Below are positions 1 through 8,316 of a DNA stretch of 64,000 nt, piece after piece. The number at the start of each line of letters is the position of its first letter. Position 1 is the stretch's first letter. This DNA is from JASBYZ01 sp029983705 (GTDB lineage Bacteria > Actinomycetota > Coriobacteriia > Coriobacteriales > JAEZZM01), in contig OZ221969.1 in NCBI GenBank assembly GCA_965119715.1, forward strand, positions 558,001 to 622,000. The letters are read 5' to 3'. Position numbers and translations under genes: made by a program. Below the pieces are notes generated by a model. That model did no database searches and was not told the DNA's origin. It saw only the letters and a program-made list of their open reading frames with translations.

Positions 1-282
1 AAAGAAGAGGGTTATATCACAGAGTACTCAGTAGAGGACAAGGCTCCTCAAAATGAGCTTGTTATCACCCTTAAGTACGGTTCAAAGCGTAACGAGAAAA
101 TCATTCGTGGTATCCGCCGTATCTCTAAACCAGGTCTAAGAATTTACGCAGGTAAAGATGATTTACCACGCGTTTTAGGCGGCTTAGGTACTGCTATTAT
201 CTCTACCTCAAAAGGTATGATGGCTGATCGCGATGCTAGAACTGCTGGCGTTGGCGGAGAAGTTATCGCCTACATTTGGTAG
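1..282 (+). CDS. rpsH: 30S ribosomal protein S8, 3' part (start lies outside window)
   Basis: The open frame runs from the first base to a TAG at 280-282 and gives 93 residues. It contains the S8 C-terminal signatures ISKPGLRIY and ISTSKGMM and ends in GEVIAYIW. S8 binds the central domain of 16S rRNA and in many bacteria represses its own spc operon. Its place immediately before rplF is the standard spc order. The N-terminal third is missing only because the window begins inside the gene. Confidence 0.96.
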   Translation, partial: KEEGYITEYSVEDKAPQNELVITLKYGSKRNEKIIRGIRRISKPGLRIYAGKDDLPRVLGGLGTAIISTSKGMMADRDARTAGVGGEVIAYIW

Positions 283-313
283 TTAATCGGGACTTTGAGG
301 AAAGGAGCAAACC

Positions 314-850
314 GTGTCACGTATCGGTAAGCAACCAATTTCGGTCCCATCAGGGGTCGAGGTAAAAATCGACGGTAATACCGTAAACGTTAAAGGTTCA
401 AAGGGCGAGTTAAGCCAAACCTTTAGCGATTCAGTAAATATCAAACAAGAAGACGGAAGCATTGTTGTTGAAAGAAAAGACGACGAGCGTGAGACCCGTG
501 CACTTCACGGTCTAACCCGTTCTCTTATCCACAACATGGTAATTGGTGTTTCAGAGGGCTTTGAAAAGAAGCTTGAGCTTGTTGGTGTTGGTTACAGAGC
601 ACAACTTAAAGGTAAAGATTTAGATCTTTCTTTAGGTTACTCTCATCCAGTAGTTTTCAAGGCTCCAGAAGGCGTTGTATTTGAAGTTCCTTCTGCAACT
701 CAAATCACCATTAAAGGAATTGACAAGCAGGTTGTAGGTCAACTTGCTGCCGAGATTAGAGAGATTCGCCCACCTGAGCCATATAAGGGCAAGGGTGTTC
801 GCTATGAGGGTGAATACGTACGATGCAAGCTTGGTAAGGCTGCTAAGTAG
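314..850 (+). CDS. rplF: 50S ribosomal protein L6
   Basis: A 178-residue protein of normal L6 length, starting MSRIGKQPI and carrying the C-terminal motif RPPEPYKGKGVRY that contacts 23S rRNA near the factor-binding site. The start is GTG at 314, with an AAGGAG-type ribosome binding site about eight bases upstream. It lies 31 bases after rpsH and 60 bases before rplR, inside the spc operon. No oddities are seen. Confidence 0.98.
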   Translation: MSRIGKQPISVPSGVEVKIDGNTVNVKGSKGELSQTFSDSVNIKQEDGSIVVERKDDERETRALHGLTRSLIHNMVIGVSEGFEKKLELVGVGYRAQLKGKDLDLSLGYSHPVVFKAPEGVVFEVPSATQITIKGIDKQVVGQLAAEIREIRPPEPYKGKGVRYEGEYVRCKLGKAAK

Positions 851-910
851 TTTTTACAACACATCAATTAAGTACGGCATCCTGTTAGATGCCTGAATGA
901 GGAGAATGTA

Positions 911-1279
911 ATGAACAAGCTAAAAGCGAAAAGAGCGGGACTTAAACGTCGCCAAACTCGCGTTCGCTCTAAAATCAAGGGCACCGCTGAGCGCCCACGT
1001 TTGAGCGTAAGCCGCACAAACGCACATATTTATGCTCAGCTCATCAACGATCTTGAAGGTACTGTTATTGCACAGGCTTCAACTCTTGATGCAGATGTAA
1101 AGTCGCAAATCGCTAATGGTTCTAACAAAGAAGCTGCAAAGCTTGTTGGTGAAACCGTTGCAAAGCGTGGATTAGATAAAGGCGTTACTGAGGTTGTATT
1201 TGACCGCGGTGGCCGCATCTATCATGGTCGTGTTAAAGCATTAGCAGATGGCGCCCGTGACGCCGGTCTTAAGTTTTAA
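911..1279 (+). CDS. rplR: 50S ribosomal protein L18
   Basis: A 122-residue L18, the 5S rRNA-binding protein of the central protuberance. The basic N-terminus (KAKRAGLKRRQTRVR) and the C-terminal block FDRGGRIYHGRVKALADGAR are diagnostic. The ATG at 911 follows a GAGGAG Shine-Dalgarno. It lies between rplF and rpsE in the usual order, with 12 bases to rpsE. Confidence 0.98.
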   Translation: MNKLKAKRAGLKRRQTRVRSKIKGTAERPRLSVSRTNAHIYAQLINDLEGTVIAQASTLDADVKSQIANGSNKEAAKLVGETVAKRGLDKGVTEVVFDRGGRIYHGRVKALADGARDAGLKF

Positions 1280-1291
1280 GAGGAGCTCTAA

Positions 1292-1813
1292 ATGGCAAGA
1301 CATAATCAAAAAAATGCTACCCCAGAGCTTCAGGAACGTGTTGTGTTCATCAATCGTGTTTCTAAGGTTGTTAAGGGTGGTCGTCGTTTCTCACTATCAG
1401 CACTCGTTGTTGTTGGTGACGGCAAAGGTAATGTAGGCGTAGGCATGGGCAAATCTAGCGAAGTACCTATGGCAATTCAAAAGGGTATTGAAGACGCTAA
1501 GAAAAACATGTTTGTTGTGCCTCTCACCGAAGAAGGTACCATTCCTCACGAAGTATTAGGTGAGTATGGTGCAGGTCGTGTACTTATTAAACCTGCTGTA
1601 CCTGGTACTGGTGTTATTGCTGGCGGTCCTATTCGTGCACTCTTTGAGCTTGCAGGAATCAAGGACGTTCTTTCAAAGTCTTTAGGTACTGATAATGCTC
1701 TTAACATTGTTAAGGCTGCAGCTGAAGGCTTAAAAGAGTTATCCAGCCCACAAGAAGTCGCTCAAAGACGCGGCATCACCGTTGGTGAGATGTTTGTTGG
1801 GAAGGATAAGTAA
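1292..1813 (+). CDS. rpsE: 30S ribosomal protein S5
   Basis: A 173-residue S5, which acts in decoding fidelity and mRNA entry. The double-stranded-RNA-binding-like N-terminal domain is seen around residues 15-80 (VSKVVKGGRRFSLSALVVVGD), followed by the C-terminal S5 domain with GTGVIAGGPIRALFELAGI. The ATG at 1292 follows AGAGGAG. It is separated by only two bases from the rpmD start, so translational coupling is likely. Confidence 0.98.
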   Translation: MARHNQKNATPELQERVVFINRVSKVVKGGRRFSLSALVVVGDGKGNVGVGMGKSSEVPMAIQKGIEDAKKNMFVVPLTEEGTIPHEVLGEYGAGRVLIKPAVPGTGVIAGGPIRALFELAGIKDVLSKSLGTDNALNIVKAAAEGLKELSSPQEVAQRRGITVGEMFVGKDK

Positions 1814-1815
1814 TA

Positions 1816-1992
1816 ATGAAGCTTAAAATAACCCAAATTAAAAGCGGCATTGGTCGCAAAGAAGATCAAAAAAGAACTTTAAAGGCTCTTGGTCTTAAAG
1901 GCATCAACAGCTCAGTTGAGCAAGAGGATAGCCCAGCTATCAAAGGTATGCTCTTTAAAATTAAGCACCTTGTTGAAGTAGAAGAACTGTAA
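1816..1992 (+). CDS. rpmD: 50S ribosomal protein L30
   Basis: A 58-residue reading frame (MKLKITQIKSGIGRKEDQKR...) matching bacterial L30 in length and sequence, including the LKALGLKGIN segment. Its ATG sits two bases after the rpsE stop, and its TAA is nine bases before the rplO ATG. That is the invariant rpsE–rpmD–rplO order. It is easily missed because it is so short. Confidence 0.96.
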   Translation: MKLKITQIKSGIGRKEDQKRTLKALGLKGINSSVEQEDSPAIKGMLFKIKHLVEVEEL

Positions 1993-2001
1993 GGAGTCAT
2001 C

Positions 2002-2451
2002 ATGCAACTTAAAGATTTAAAGCCAGCTGATGGTTCTACTAAAGGCCGTAAAAGAGTAGGCCGTGGACACGGATCAGGTTGGGGAAAGACCGCTGGCCGT
2101 GGTATGAATGGTCAGCTCTCACGTTCTGGTGGTGGAAAGGGATCAGGATTTGAAGGAGGACAGACCGTATTATCAATGCGTCTTCCAAAGCTTCCTGGTT
2201 TTAAAAACCACTCAAGAGTAGAATATGCTCCTGTAAACCTAGATAGACTTAACACCCTCTTTAACGATGGCGACACTGTAGATGCAGAGAGCCTCGTAGA
2301 AAAAGGCGTAATCAAGTCTACTAAGACTCTTGTTAAGGTTTTAGGTAACGGCGAGCTTGAGAAAAAACTTACCGTTAAAGTAGATAAAGTTTCAGCTTCT
2401 GCTAAAGAAAAGATTGAAGCTGCAGGAGGGACGGTTGAAGCCGCGTGCTAA
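2002..2451 (+). CDS. rplO: 50S ribosomal protein L15
   Basis: A 149-residue L15, an early 23S rRNA assembly protein. The glycine/arginine-rich N-terminus (GRKRVGRGHGSGWGKTAGRG) and the globular C-terminal half (VDAESLVEKGVI) are typical. An AAGGAG site precedes the ATG at 2002. The 3' end overlaps the secY GTG start by seven bases, which suggests translational coupling to secY. Confidence 0.98.
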   Translation: MQLKDLKPADGSTKGRKRVGRGHGSGWGKTAGRGMNGQLSRSGGGKGSGFEGGQTVLSMRLPKLPGFKNHSRVEYAPVNLDRLNTLFNDGDTVDAESLVEKGVIKSTKTLVKVLGNGELEKKLTVKVDKVSASAKEKIEAAGGTVEAAC

Positions 2452-3734
2452 GTGCATTTGTTAATGCGTTTAAAGTACCGGAGCTTCGCAAGAAAATGCT
2501 CTTTACTTTAGGCATCATTATCCTTTACAGGATTGGTGCCTATTTGCCTGTTCCAGGAGTTCCATTCCAGGGACTTGCAGAGCAGTTCCAAAATGCTTCT
2601 AGTGGAATGGCTAATACAATGGCGCTCCTCAACCTGTTTTCAGGTGGAGCGCTTTCTCAATTATCCATCTTTTCACTAGGAATTATGCCTTACATCACTT
2701 CATCCATTATTATGCAGATGATGCAAGCCGTAGTTCCTTCACTAGGTGCACTAGCAAAAGAGGGCGAAGCCGGTCAGCGCAAGATTACTCAATACACACG
2801 CTATCTAACCTTAGGTCTGTCATTTATTAATGCAGTAGGTTACCTAGCCCTGTTTAAGGGACCTCAATTTGGTCTTACCTTTGCAAATACCGGAGTGCCT
2901 TCACTTTTGCAAGACTTTGTGATTGTAGGAAGCCAAGTGGTGGGCTCAATGCTTATCATGTGGATGGGAGAACTTATCACCCAACGCGGTGTTGGTAATG
3001 GTATGTCTCTTATCATCTTCTCATCAATCATGGCAAGACTTCCTCAAGCAATCTTTGGTTCTGTAGCATTTGAGGCTAATGGTATTATCATGACCATTAT
3101 TGTTGTTCTCTTAATTCTTGCAGTTATTCCAATCATTGTATTTATTGAGCGTGGTCAGAGAAGAATTCCAATTCAATATGCAAAGCGTGTTGTTGGAAGA
3201 AAGGTAATGGGTGGATCTTCTACCTACTTACCAATTAAGGTTAATACCGCGGGTGTTATCCCTATCATCTTTGCTTCTGCAATTTTGTACTTCCCAGCAC
3301 AGATTGCTATTTTCTTTAGTGACGTTCAGTGGTTGCAGAGCGTTTCTAATGCAATTTCAGCTGGTGTAGTTAACTGGATTTTATCGGTTATCTTAATCGT
3401 ATTCTTTGCATACTTCTACACCTCAATGGTATTTAATCCAGAGGATACCGCAGATAACTTAAAGAAGCAGGGTGGATTTATTCCTGGAATTAGACCAGGT
3501 GGACAAACGGTTCAATACATTAAAAATGTTATTAACCGCATTACGCTTCCAGGTGCAATCTTTATTGCTTTGGTAGCTGTTGTTCCATCTATATTCTTCT
3601 TCTTCACAGGTAACCCTCTTATTAGAGCCTTCGGTGGTACTTCAATCCTCATTATGGTTGGTGTAGCACTTGATACTATGACCAAGGTTGAGTCACAATT
3701 GAAGATGCACGACTATGAGGGATTCTTTAAGTAG
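2445..3734 (+). CDS. secY: Protein translocase subunit SecY
   Basis: A 429-residue channel subunit of the Sec translocon, with about ten membrane helices. Family hallmarks seen include RIGAYLPVPGV, the GVGNGMSLIIF segment, the cytosolic loop FIERGQRRIPIQYAKRVVGRK that contacts SecA and ribosomes, and QGGFIPGIRPG. The GTG start at 2445 lies inside the rplO 3' end, behind a GGAGGG site. It is followed closely by adk and map, the usual grouping. Confidence 0.98.
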   Translation: MLSAFVNAFKVPELRKKMLFTLGIIILYRIGAYLPVPGVPFQGLAEQFQNASSGMANTMALLNLFSGGALSQLSIFSLGIMPYITSSIIMQMMQAVVPSLGALAKEGEAGQRKITQYTRYLTLGLSFINAVGYLALFKGPQFGLTFANTGVPSLLQDFVIVGSQVVGSMLIMWMGELITQRGVGNGMSLIIFSSIMARLPQAIFGSVAFEANGIIMTIIVVLLILAVIPIIVFIERGQRRIPIQYAKRVVGRKVMGGSSTYLPIKVNTAGVIPIIFASAILYFPAQIAIFFSDVQWLQSVSNAISAGVVNWILSVILIVFFAYFYTSMVFNPEDTADNLKKQGGFIPGIRPGGQTVQYIKNVINRITLPGAIFIALVAVVPSIFFFFTGNPLIRAFGGTSILIMVGVALDTMTKVESQLKMHDYEGFFK

Positions 3735-3751
3735 GATTGCTAGGTGATTAG

Positions 3752-4375
3752 ATGAACATTGTGTTACTAGGAGCTCCTGGTGCAGGTAAGGGAACTCAGG
3801 CTAAGAAACTTGTTTCTGAGTTTGGTGTAGCACATATCTCTACTGGAGATATTTTACGTGCTGCAGTTAAAAACCAAACTGAGCTTGGTAAGCAAGCTCA
3901 AAAGTATATGGATGTAGGAGACTTAGTTCCTGATCAACTCATCATTGACATGATGAAAGAGCGTCTTAAAGAAGACGATGCTCAAAAGGGATTTATCCTT
4001 GACGGTTTTCCTCGCACCACCGCTCAAGCAGATGCGCTTAAAGAAATGCTTGATGGTTTAGGCAAGACTTTAGAAGCAGCACTCCAAATTGAAGTTGATT
4101 TTGACACCATCATTAAACGTTTGAGCTCTCGTAGAACCTGCAGAGACTGTGGCCATATTGGTACTGCCTCTGAAGAAAGCTGCACCGTATGCGGCGGCGA
4201 AATGTATCAGCGTGATGATGATAAACCTGAGAATATTAAAAATAGACTCGACGTATATGCAAAACAAACTGCTCCACTTATTGATTACTACAAAGATAAA
4301 AATCTCTTAGTAACAGTAAATGGAGACCAAGACGTTGAAGACGTCTACAAGGATGTTAAGGAAGCGATAAAGTAA
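3752..4375 (+). CDS. adk: Adenylate kinase (zinc-LID type)
   Basis: A 207-residue kinase that interconverts ATP + AMP and 2 ADP. The P-loop GAPGAGKGT is at residues 7-15, the AMP-binding segment HISTGD near 28, and LDGFPRT near 83. The LID carries C-x2-C (CRDC) and a second C-x2-C (CTVC), the four-cysteine zinc site common in Gram-positive adenylate kinases. Its stop is immediately followed by the map start, with no gap. Confidence 0.98.
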   Translation: MNIVLLGAPGAGKGTQAKKLVSEFGVAHISTGDILRAAVKNQTELGKQAQKYMDVGDLVPDQLIIDMMKERLKEDDAQKGFILDGFPRTTAQADALKEMLDGLGKTLEAALQIEVDFDTIIKRLSSRRTCRDCGHIGTASEESCTVCGGEMYQRDDDKPENIKNRLDVYAKQTAPLIDYYKDKNLLVTVNGDQDVEDVYKDVKEAIK

Positions 4376-5137
4376 TTGATCATCTTAAAAAATCCTGAAG
4401 AGATTGAAGAGATGAAGAAGTGCGGAGAGCTCTCTGCACGTGTGTTGAGAATGGCAGGGGAGATTGTTAAGCCAGGTATCTCAACTTTTGACATTGATGA
4501 ATTTATCGAGCGCGTCATTCGCATGAATGGCGCGACTCCTTCATTTAAGGGTCTCTACGGATTTCCGGCCTGTGCATGTATCTCAGTAAATGAGGAAGTT
4601 GTACACGGAATTCCTTCAAAGACCAAGATTTTACAAGAAGGAGATATCGTATCTATTGATACGGGTGCTACTGTAGATGGATGGGTAGGAGATAACGCCT
4701 GGACATTTGCTGTGGGAGAAATTGCACCTCGTACCAAAGAGCTTCTTGAAGTGACCGAAGCAAGCATGTGGGCAGGTATTGAGCAGGCTGTTCCTGGAAA
4801 TCACTTAGGTGATATTGGACATGCAGTTCAAAAGGTTGCAGAAGATGCAGGCTTTGGCGTTTTACGTGAGTACACTGGCCACGGAGTTGGCCGCGTTATG
4901 CATGAAGATCCTAACGTCTTTAACTATGGTAAAAAAGGCCATGGCGTTAAGCTTCAAGCAGGTATGGTTCTTGCAATTGAGCCTATGATTACTCAGGGTT
5001 CATACAAGGTAAAGACCATGCCAGATCGCTGGACAGTTGTTACCTTAGACAAAAAACCAGCAGCTCACTTTGAGAGAACTATTGCTATTACAAACGATGG
5101 CCCAATAGTTCTTACAAGCGAAGAGTGGGCTAAATAA
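4376..5137 (+). CDS. map: Type I methionine aminopeptidase
   Basis: A 253-residue metalloprotease that removes the initiator methionine from nascent proteins. The metal ligands are visible in order: Asp in SIDTGA, Asp in GDNAWTF, His in GHGVGRVMHE, Glu in AIEPM, and the last Glu near the C-terminus. Translation starts at a TTG directly abutting the adk TAA, so it is probably coupled. It is the last gene of the spc block here. infA, its usual neighbour, is 7 kb downstream. Confidence 0.97.
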   Translation: MIILKNPEEIEEMKKCGELSARVLRMAGEIVKPGISTFDIDEFIERVIRMNGATPSFKGLYGFPACACISVNEEVVHGIPSKTKILQEGDIVSIDTGATVDGWVGDNAWTFAVGEIAPRTKELLEVTEASMWAGIEQAVPGNHLGDIGHAVQKVAEDAGFGVLREYTGHGVGRVMHEDPNVFNYGKKGHGVKLQAGMVLAIEPMITQGSYKVKTMPDRWTVVTLDKKPAAHFERTIAITNDGPIVLTSEEWAK

Positions 5138-5155
5138 GTTAGCACTCATTATCTA

Positions 5156-5222
5156 AGAGGTAGCTTGTGTGATGCGATAAGAAGCTCCGCTTTGAGCTCT
5201 TGTTACATCATGGGTTACCTCT
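5156..5222 (+). other. Long imperfect hairpin downstream of map
   Basis: AGAGGTA at 5156-5162 pairs with TACCTCT at 5216-5222. TGATG near 5170 pairs with CATCA near 5206, and an inner AGCTC/GAGCT arm closes the loop. There is no T-run directly after it, so it is not a classic intrinsic terminator. It lies about 105 bases upstream of the next gene. It could be a transcript end, an RNA-processing site or part of the leader of the permease gene. I could not match it to a known riboswitch. Confidence 0.45.
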
Positions 5223-5326
5223 AATACTATCATCTGATATCTTTTATTTTCTAAGATTATCCCTGTACAAAACTATACTTGAGGAGTATAAAAGTCTGAG
5301 GTGCAGACGACTAAAGGACAGGAGAT

Positions 5327-6508
5327 ATGACAAAAAGCTCTCAGACCTCAGTATTGGATAATAGCCTTATTTGGTTTGGTGCTGCAGTTTCTATTGCAGA
5401 AATTCTTACCGGTACCTATTTTGCAGAATTAGGTCTAACTCAGGGACTTCTTGCGATTGTAATAGGCCACCTTATTGGCTGTAGCTTTCTCTTTTTATCA
5501 GGCTTAATTGGAGCTCAAACAAAAAAGTCTGCAATGGAAAGCGCTAAGCTTAGTTTTGGAAGCTTAGGTGCTAAGTTTTTTGCAGTACTTAATGTGATTC
5601 AGCTTTTGGGCTGGACCTCTATCATGATTTTTCAGGGCTCTCTTGCAGCTAACAAACTTATTAGTATTGGTATGCCACTGTGGTGTCTTGCAATTGGAAT
5701 GCTCATACTTATCTGGGTATTTATAGGTGTTAAGCGCCTTGGGCTTCTTAACAAGTTTGCTATGAGTGCCCTTCTTGTGCTCTGTATTTTCTTAGGCTTT
5801 ATAGTTATTGGCTCAGGTGAAGTGCACCCGGTGCAAAGCACGGGTTTAAGCTTTGGGGCAGCTCTCGAACTCTCTATAGCTATGCCGCTCTCCTGGCTCC
5901 CTCTAATTAGTGACTACAGTTCTAAGGCAGAAAAACCTTTTGCAGCAACTCTTGCAAGTTGCGCAGTTTACGGTATCACCTCTTGTGCTATGTACATTAT
6001 TGGAATGTGCTCAGTTCTCTTTAGTGGATCTCTTGAACTTTCAGAGATTATACTTGCTGCAGGTTTTGGCCTAGGTGGTATTGTAATTGTGGTATTTTCT
6101 ACCGTAACTACCACCTTTTTAGATGCCTACTCTGCAGGAGTATCAAGTGTAACTATCAATCATAAACTTTCTGGCAGATACGTGGCTTTGGCAGTGACAG
6201 TGATTGGCACGGTAGCGGCTATATTTTTCTCTCCAGAAAACATTAGTGAGTTTTTGTACTTTATTGGATCTGTATTTGCTCCAATGATTGCAATTCAGGT
6301 AGCTGATTTTTATTTGATTAAAAAGGATGTCTCTACAAAGCTTATTAGCACACAAAATTTTGTAATTTGGCTTGTAGGCTTTTTGCTCTACAGATTCTTG
6401 ATGGGGCTAGATCTTATAGTTGGGGCAACTGTGATTGATGTCCTTGTGACCATAGCGCTCTGTTTTGCACTACATATTGTCATACAAAAAAGGAGTGCCT
6501 CTCGCTAA
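5327..6508 (+). CDS. NCS1-family permease, CytX/CodB-like (putative hydroxymethylpyrimidine or cytosine transporter)
   Basis: A 393-residue integral membrane protein with about 12 hydrophobic segments and the NCS1 (nucleobase:cation symporter-1) pattern. Segments such as SIAEILTGTYFAELG near residue 20 and MPLSWLPLISDYSS near 190 resemble CytX, the putative HMP (thiamine precursor) permease, and CodB. Substrate choice between HMP and cytosine is inference. I found no TPP-riboswitch core upstream. An AGGAG site precedes the ATG. It is a single-gene unit between map and the convergent opuA operon. Confidence 0.75.
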   Translation: MTKSSQTSVLDNSLIWFGAAVSIAEILTGTYFAELGLTQGLLAIVIGHLIGCSFLFLSGLIGAQTKKSAMESAKLSFGSLGAKFFAVLNVIQLLGWTSIMIFQGSLAANKLISIGMPLWCLAIGMLILIWVFIGVKRLGLLNKFAMSALLVLCIFLGFIVIGSGEVHPVQSTGLSFGAALELSIAMPLSWLPLISDYSSKAEKPFAATLASCAVYGITSCAMYIIGMCSVLFSGSLELSEIILAAGFGLGGIVIVVFSTVTTTFLDAYSAGVSSVTINHKLSGRYVALAVTVIGTVAAIFFSPENISEFLYFIGSVFAPMIAIQVADFYLIKKDVSTKLISTQNFVIWLVGFLLYRFLMGLDLIVGATVIDVLVTIALCFALHIVIQKRSASR

Positions 6509-6523
6509 GAGAGACACTCCTTT
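6488..6523. terminator. Bidirectional hairpin terminator between the permease gene and opuAC
   Basis: AGGAGTG-CTCTC pairs with GAGAG-CACTCCT around a loop that contains the permease stop codon. A-rich sequence lies on the left flank and T-rich on the right, which fits termination of the two convergent units. Confidence 0.75.
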
Positions 6524-6547
6524 GAGTTTTGCTCTTCGAGCTATACT

Positions 6548-7450
6548 TTAGCTCAGCCAAGAATCTACAAGGGCTTTGTTTTCAGGATCTTCAGGCCATT
6601 TTGATACACCCAAGTCCTCATCGCCCACACCATATTGGTTAATAACAATCTCTTCTAGCTCAGATAATTGCTCATCATTCATATTAAAATTACTCATCCA
6701 GCGAGCAACTTCTGGATACTCTTCATCAAAGCCTAAGACCGATATTACCTTGAGCTCCTCTGCCTCGCCAAGTGCCCCTTGAGGGTCTTCAAGGTCTTTT
6801 AGGTCAAAGCTTGAGTAGGCCCAGTGCGGATGCCAAAGGGTTACCGCTATTGGCTTTTGGTCTTCAATTGCGCTTCTGAGCTCGGCAAGCATTGCCACGG
6901 TAGAACCTGTAACAAAATCCATGGACTCAAGGCCATAAGCTGGGATAACTTCTTCTTGAGAGAGGCGGGTAATGCCTGCTCCAGGCTCAATACTTATAAT
7001 GCGTCCGCCAAAGAGGTCGGCGTTTTCTTTAAGGTCTTCAATGCTGTCGATACCTTCAAGGTATGCAGGTACGGTCCAATTAAGTGTTGCCTGATCATAC
7101 CAGGTGCCAAGCTCTTTAAACTCTCCCTTATAGCGCTTGATGTAGTCAGCGTGGGTAACCGGAGACCAGGCATCTATAAAGAGGTCGATGTCCCCAGAGC
7201 TTACTCCTTCAAAAATAGGGCCAGCATAAGCCATTAAAAGCTCAACATTGTAGCCTTTTTCAGTCAAGATATGCTCCCAGAGGTAGTTAACCGCAATGTC
7301 TTCATCCCAAGGAATCCACCCAATTTTGATGGTTTTATCCTTAAGGGCGCCACAAGAGGAAAGTGATAGTACGAGCGCAAGAGCGCTGAGTGCTAGAAGA
7401 GCTATGCGTAAGACGCTCTTTTTAATTGATATGTCTTTAAATATAAGCAT
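6548..7450 (-). CDS. opuAC: Glycine betaine/proline ABC transporter, substrate-binding lipoprotein
   Basis: A 300-residue binding protein. A hydrophobic signal ends in the lipobox LSSC (Cys33), followed by an OpuAC domain (KIGWIPWDEDIAVNYLWEHIL; GDIDLFIDAWSPVTH; TLWHPHWAYSSFDLK). Its tryptophans are those expected to cage a quaternary-ammonium head group. An AGGGAGGT site precedes the ATG. It is the last gene of a minus-strand operon ATPase–permease–binding protein. The two upstream genes are damaged, so this intact lipoprotein may lack a working partner. Confidence 0.92.
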   Translation of the reverse strand: MLIFKDISIKKSVLRIALLALSALALVLSLSSCGALKDKTIKIGWIPWDEDIAVNYLWEHILTEKGYNVELLMAYAGPIFEGVSSGDIDLFIDAWSPVTHADYIKRYKGEFKELGTWYDQATLNWTVPAYLEGIDSIEDLKENADLFGGRIISIEPGAGITRLSQEEVIPAYGLESMDFVTGSTVAMLAELRSAIEDQKPIAVTLWHPHWAYSSFDLKDLEDPQGALGEAEELKVISVLGFDEEYPEVARWMSNFNMNDEQLSELEEIVINQYGVGDEDLGVSKWPEDPENKALVDSWLS

Positions 7451-7459
7451 GGCACCTCC

Positions 7460-7891
7460 CTAATTATGGTTAATGCGCTTGTTAGCTTTTTTACCAAGGG
7501 AAGCTGAGATGCGGTCTAAAAAGATTGCCAATACCACAACAGCAATACCGCCTTCAAAACCAAGTCCAATATCAAATCTGGTAACACCCTGATACACTAC
7601 AGAACCAAGTCCGCCAGCACCAACGATACCTGCGGTAACTACCATTGAAAGTGCAAGCATGATTACCTGGTTTACTCCGCTCATAATTGAAGGAAGTGCC
7701 AGTGGGAGTTTTACGTCCCATAAAATCTTTTGAGGGCTTGCTCCAAATGCCTCTCCTGCTTCAACAGCCTCAGGGTCTACTGATCTAAGACCCAGCTCAG
7801 TAAGTCTTACTGCTGGTGGCATAGCAAATATTACGGTTGCAATAGTACCTGGCACTACACCAATACCAAAGAAGATGATTACAGGAATCAA
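7460..7891 (-). pseudogene. opuAB: Glycine betaine ABC permease, 3' part of a frameshifted gene
   Basis: This 143-codon frame encodes the C-terminal half of an OpuAB/ProW permease. It includes FFGIGVVPG, the EAA loop (EAGEAFGASPQKILWDVKLPLALPS type) and the last membrane helices. Its only start is TTG at 7891-7889, four bases inside the upstream fragment, and it has no ribosome binding site of its own. The two fragments together give about 285 residues, the family length. Adding one base after the Phe codon at 7899-7897 restores the expected family sequence PAF-V-YLIP. Confidence 0.85.
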
Positions 7892-8316
7892 ATATAAAAG
7901 GCAGGCATGGTCTGCATAAAGTCCATAATAGGCTTGATAACTGCAGAAACTTTTTTAGAGCTTGAAGCCCAAATACCTAAAAGCACGCCTATGACTATGG
8001 CTATCAAAGATGAGGTGAGTACCATAGAAAGGGTGGACATGGTTTGATACCACAAATCCATACTTACCACCAGTAAAAACGAGAGGGCGCTAAAGAGCGC
8101 GAACTTCCATCCCTTAAAGTAAAAAGCTATGAGTGCCAAAAGTGCAATAAACAAGATTGAAGGTGGGAGGGTAAATAGCGCAGTGAGTCCTTCAATAAAG
8201 GTTCTTATACCTGCTGATATCGCATCAAAAAAGGGTTCCCAGTTAGTATTCATCAACTCAACTATAGCTTCAATCCAGTCTCCTAAAGGAATTCTAAACT
8301 GTTCTAAGGTCTCCAT
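7888..8316 (-). pseudogene. opuAB: Glycine betaine ABC permease, 5' part of a frameshifted gene
   Basis: This 142-codon frame starts at an ATG overlapping the ATPase stop (TAATG). It encodes the N-terminal membrane helices and the start of the transport core (TLSMVLTSSLIAIVIGVLLGIW; MDFMQTMPAF). It then leaves frame after PAF, adds Tyr-Ile and stops at TGA 7890-7888. Intact homologues continue PAFVYLIP at exactly this point. The lesion is a one-base loss at TTTTAT. A genuine mutation, a base-calling error or −1 slippage on TTTT are the options, in that order of my preference. Confidence 0.85.

Noticed and set aside
5138..5326. TPP, preQ1 or purine riboswitch before the CytX-like permease
   Set aside because: None of the conserved core strings of those classes could be found; only unassigned hairpins remain.
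7888..7902. Programmed −1 frameshifting in the opuAB permease
   Set aside because: The slip run TTTT is short, no strong downstream stem was seen, and a second disabling lesion in the same operon makes decay the simpler reading. Not fully excluded.
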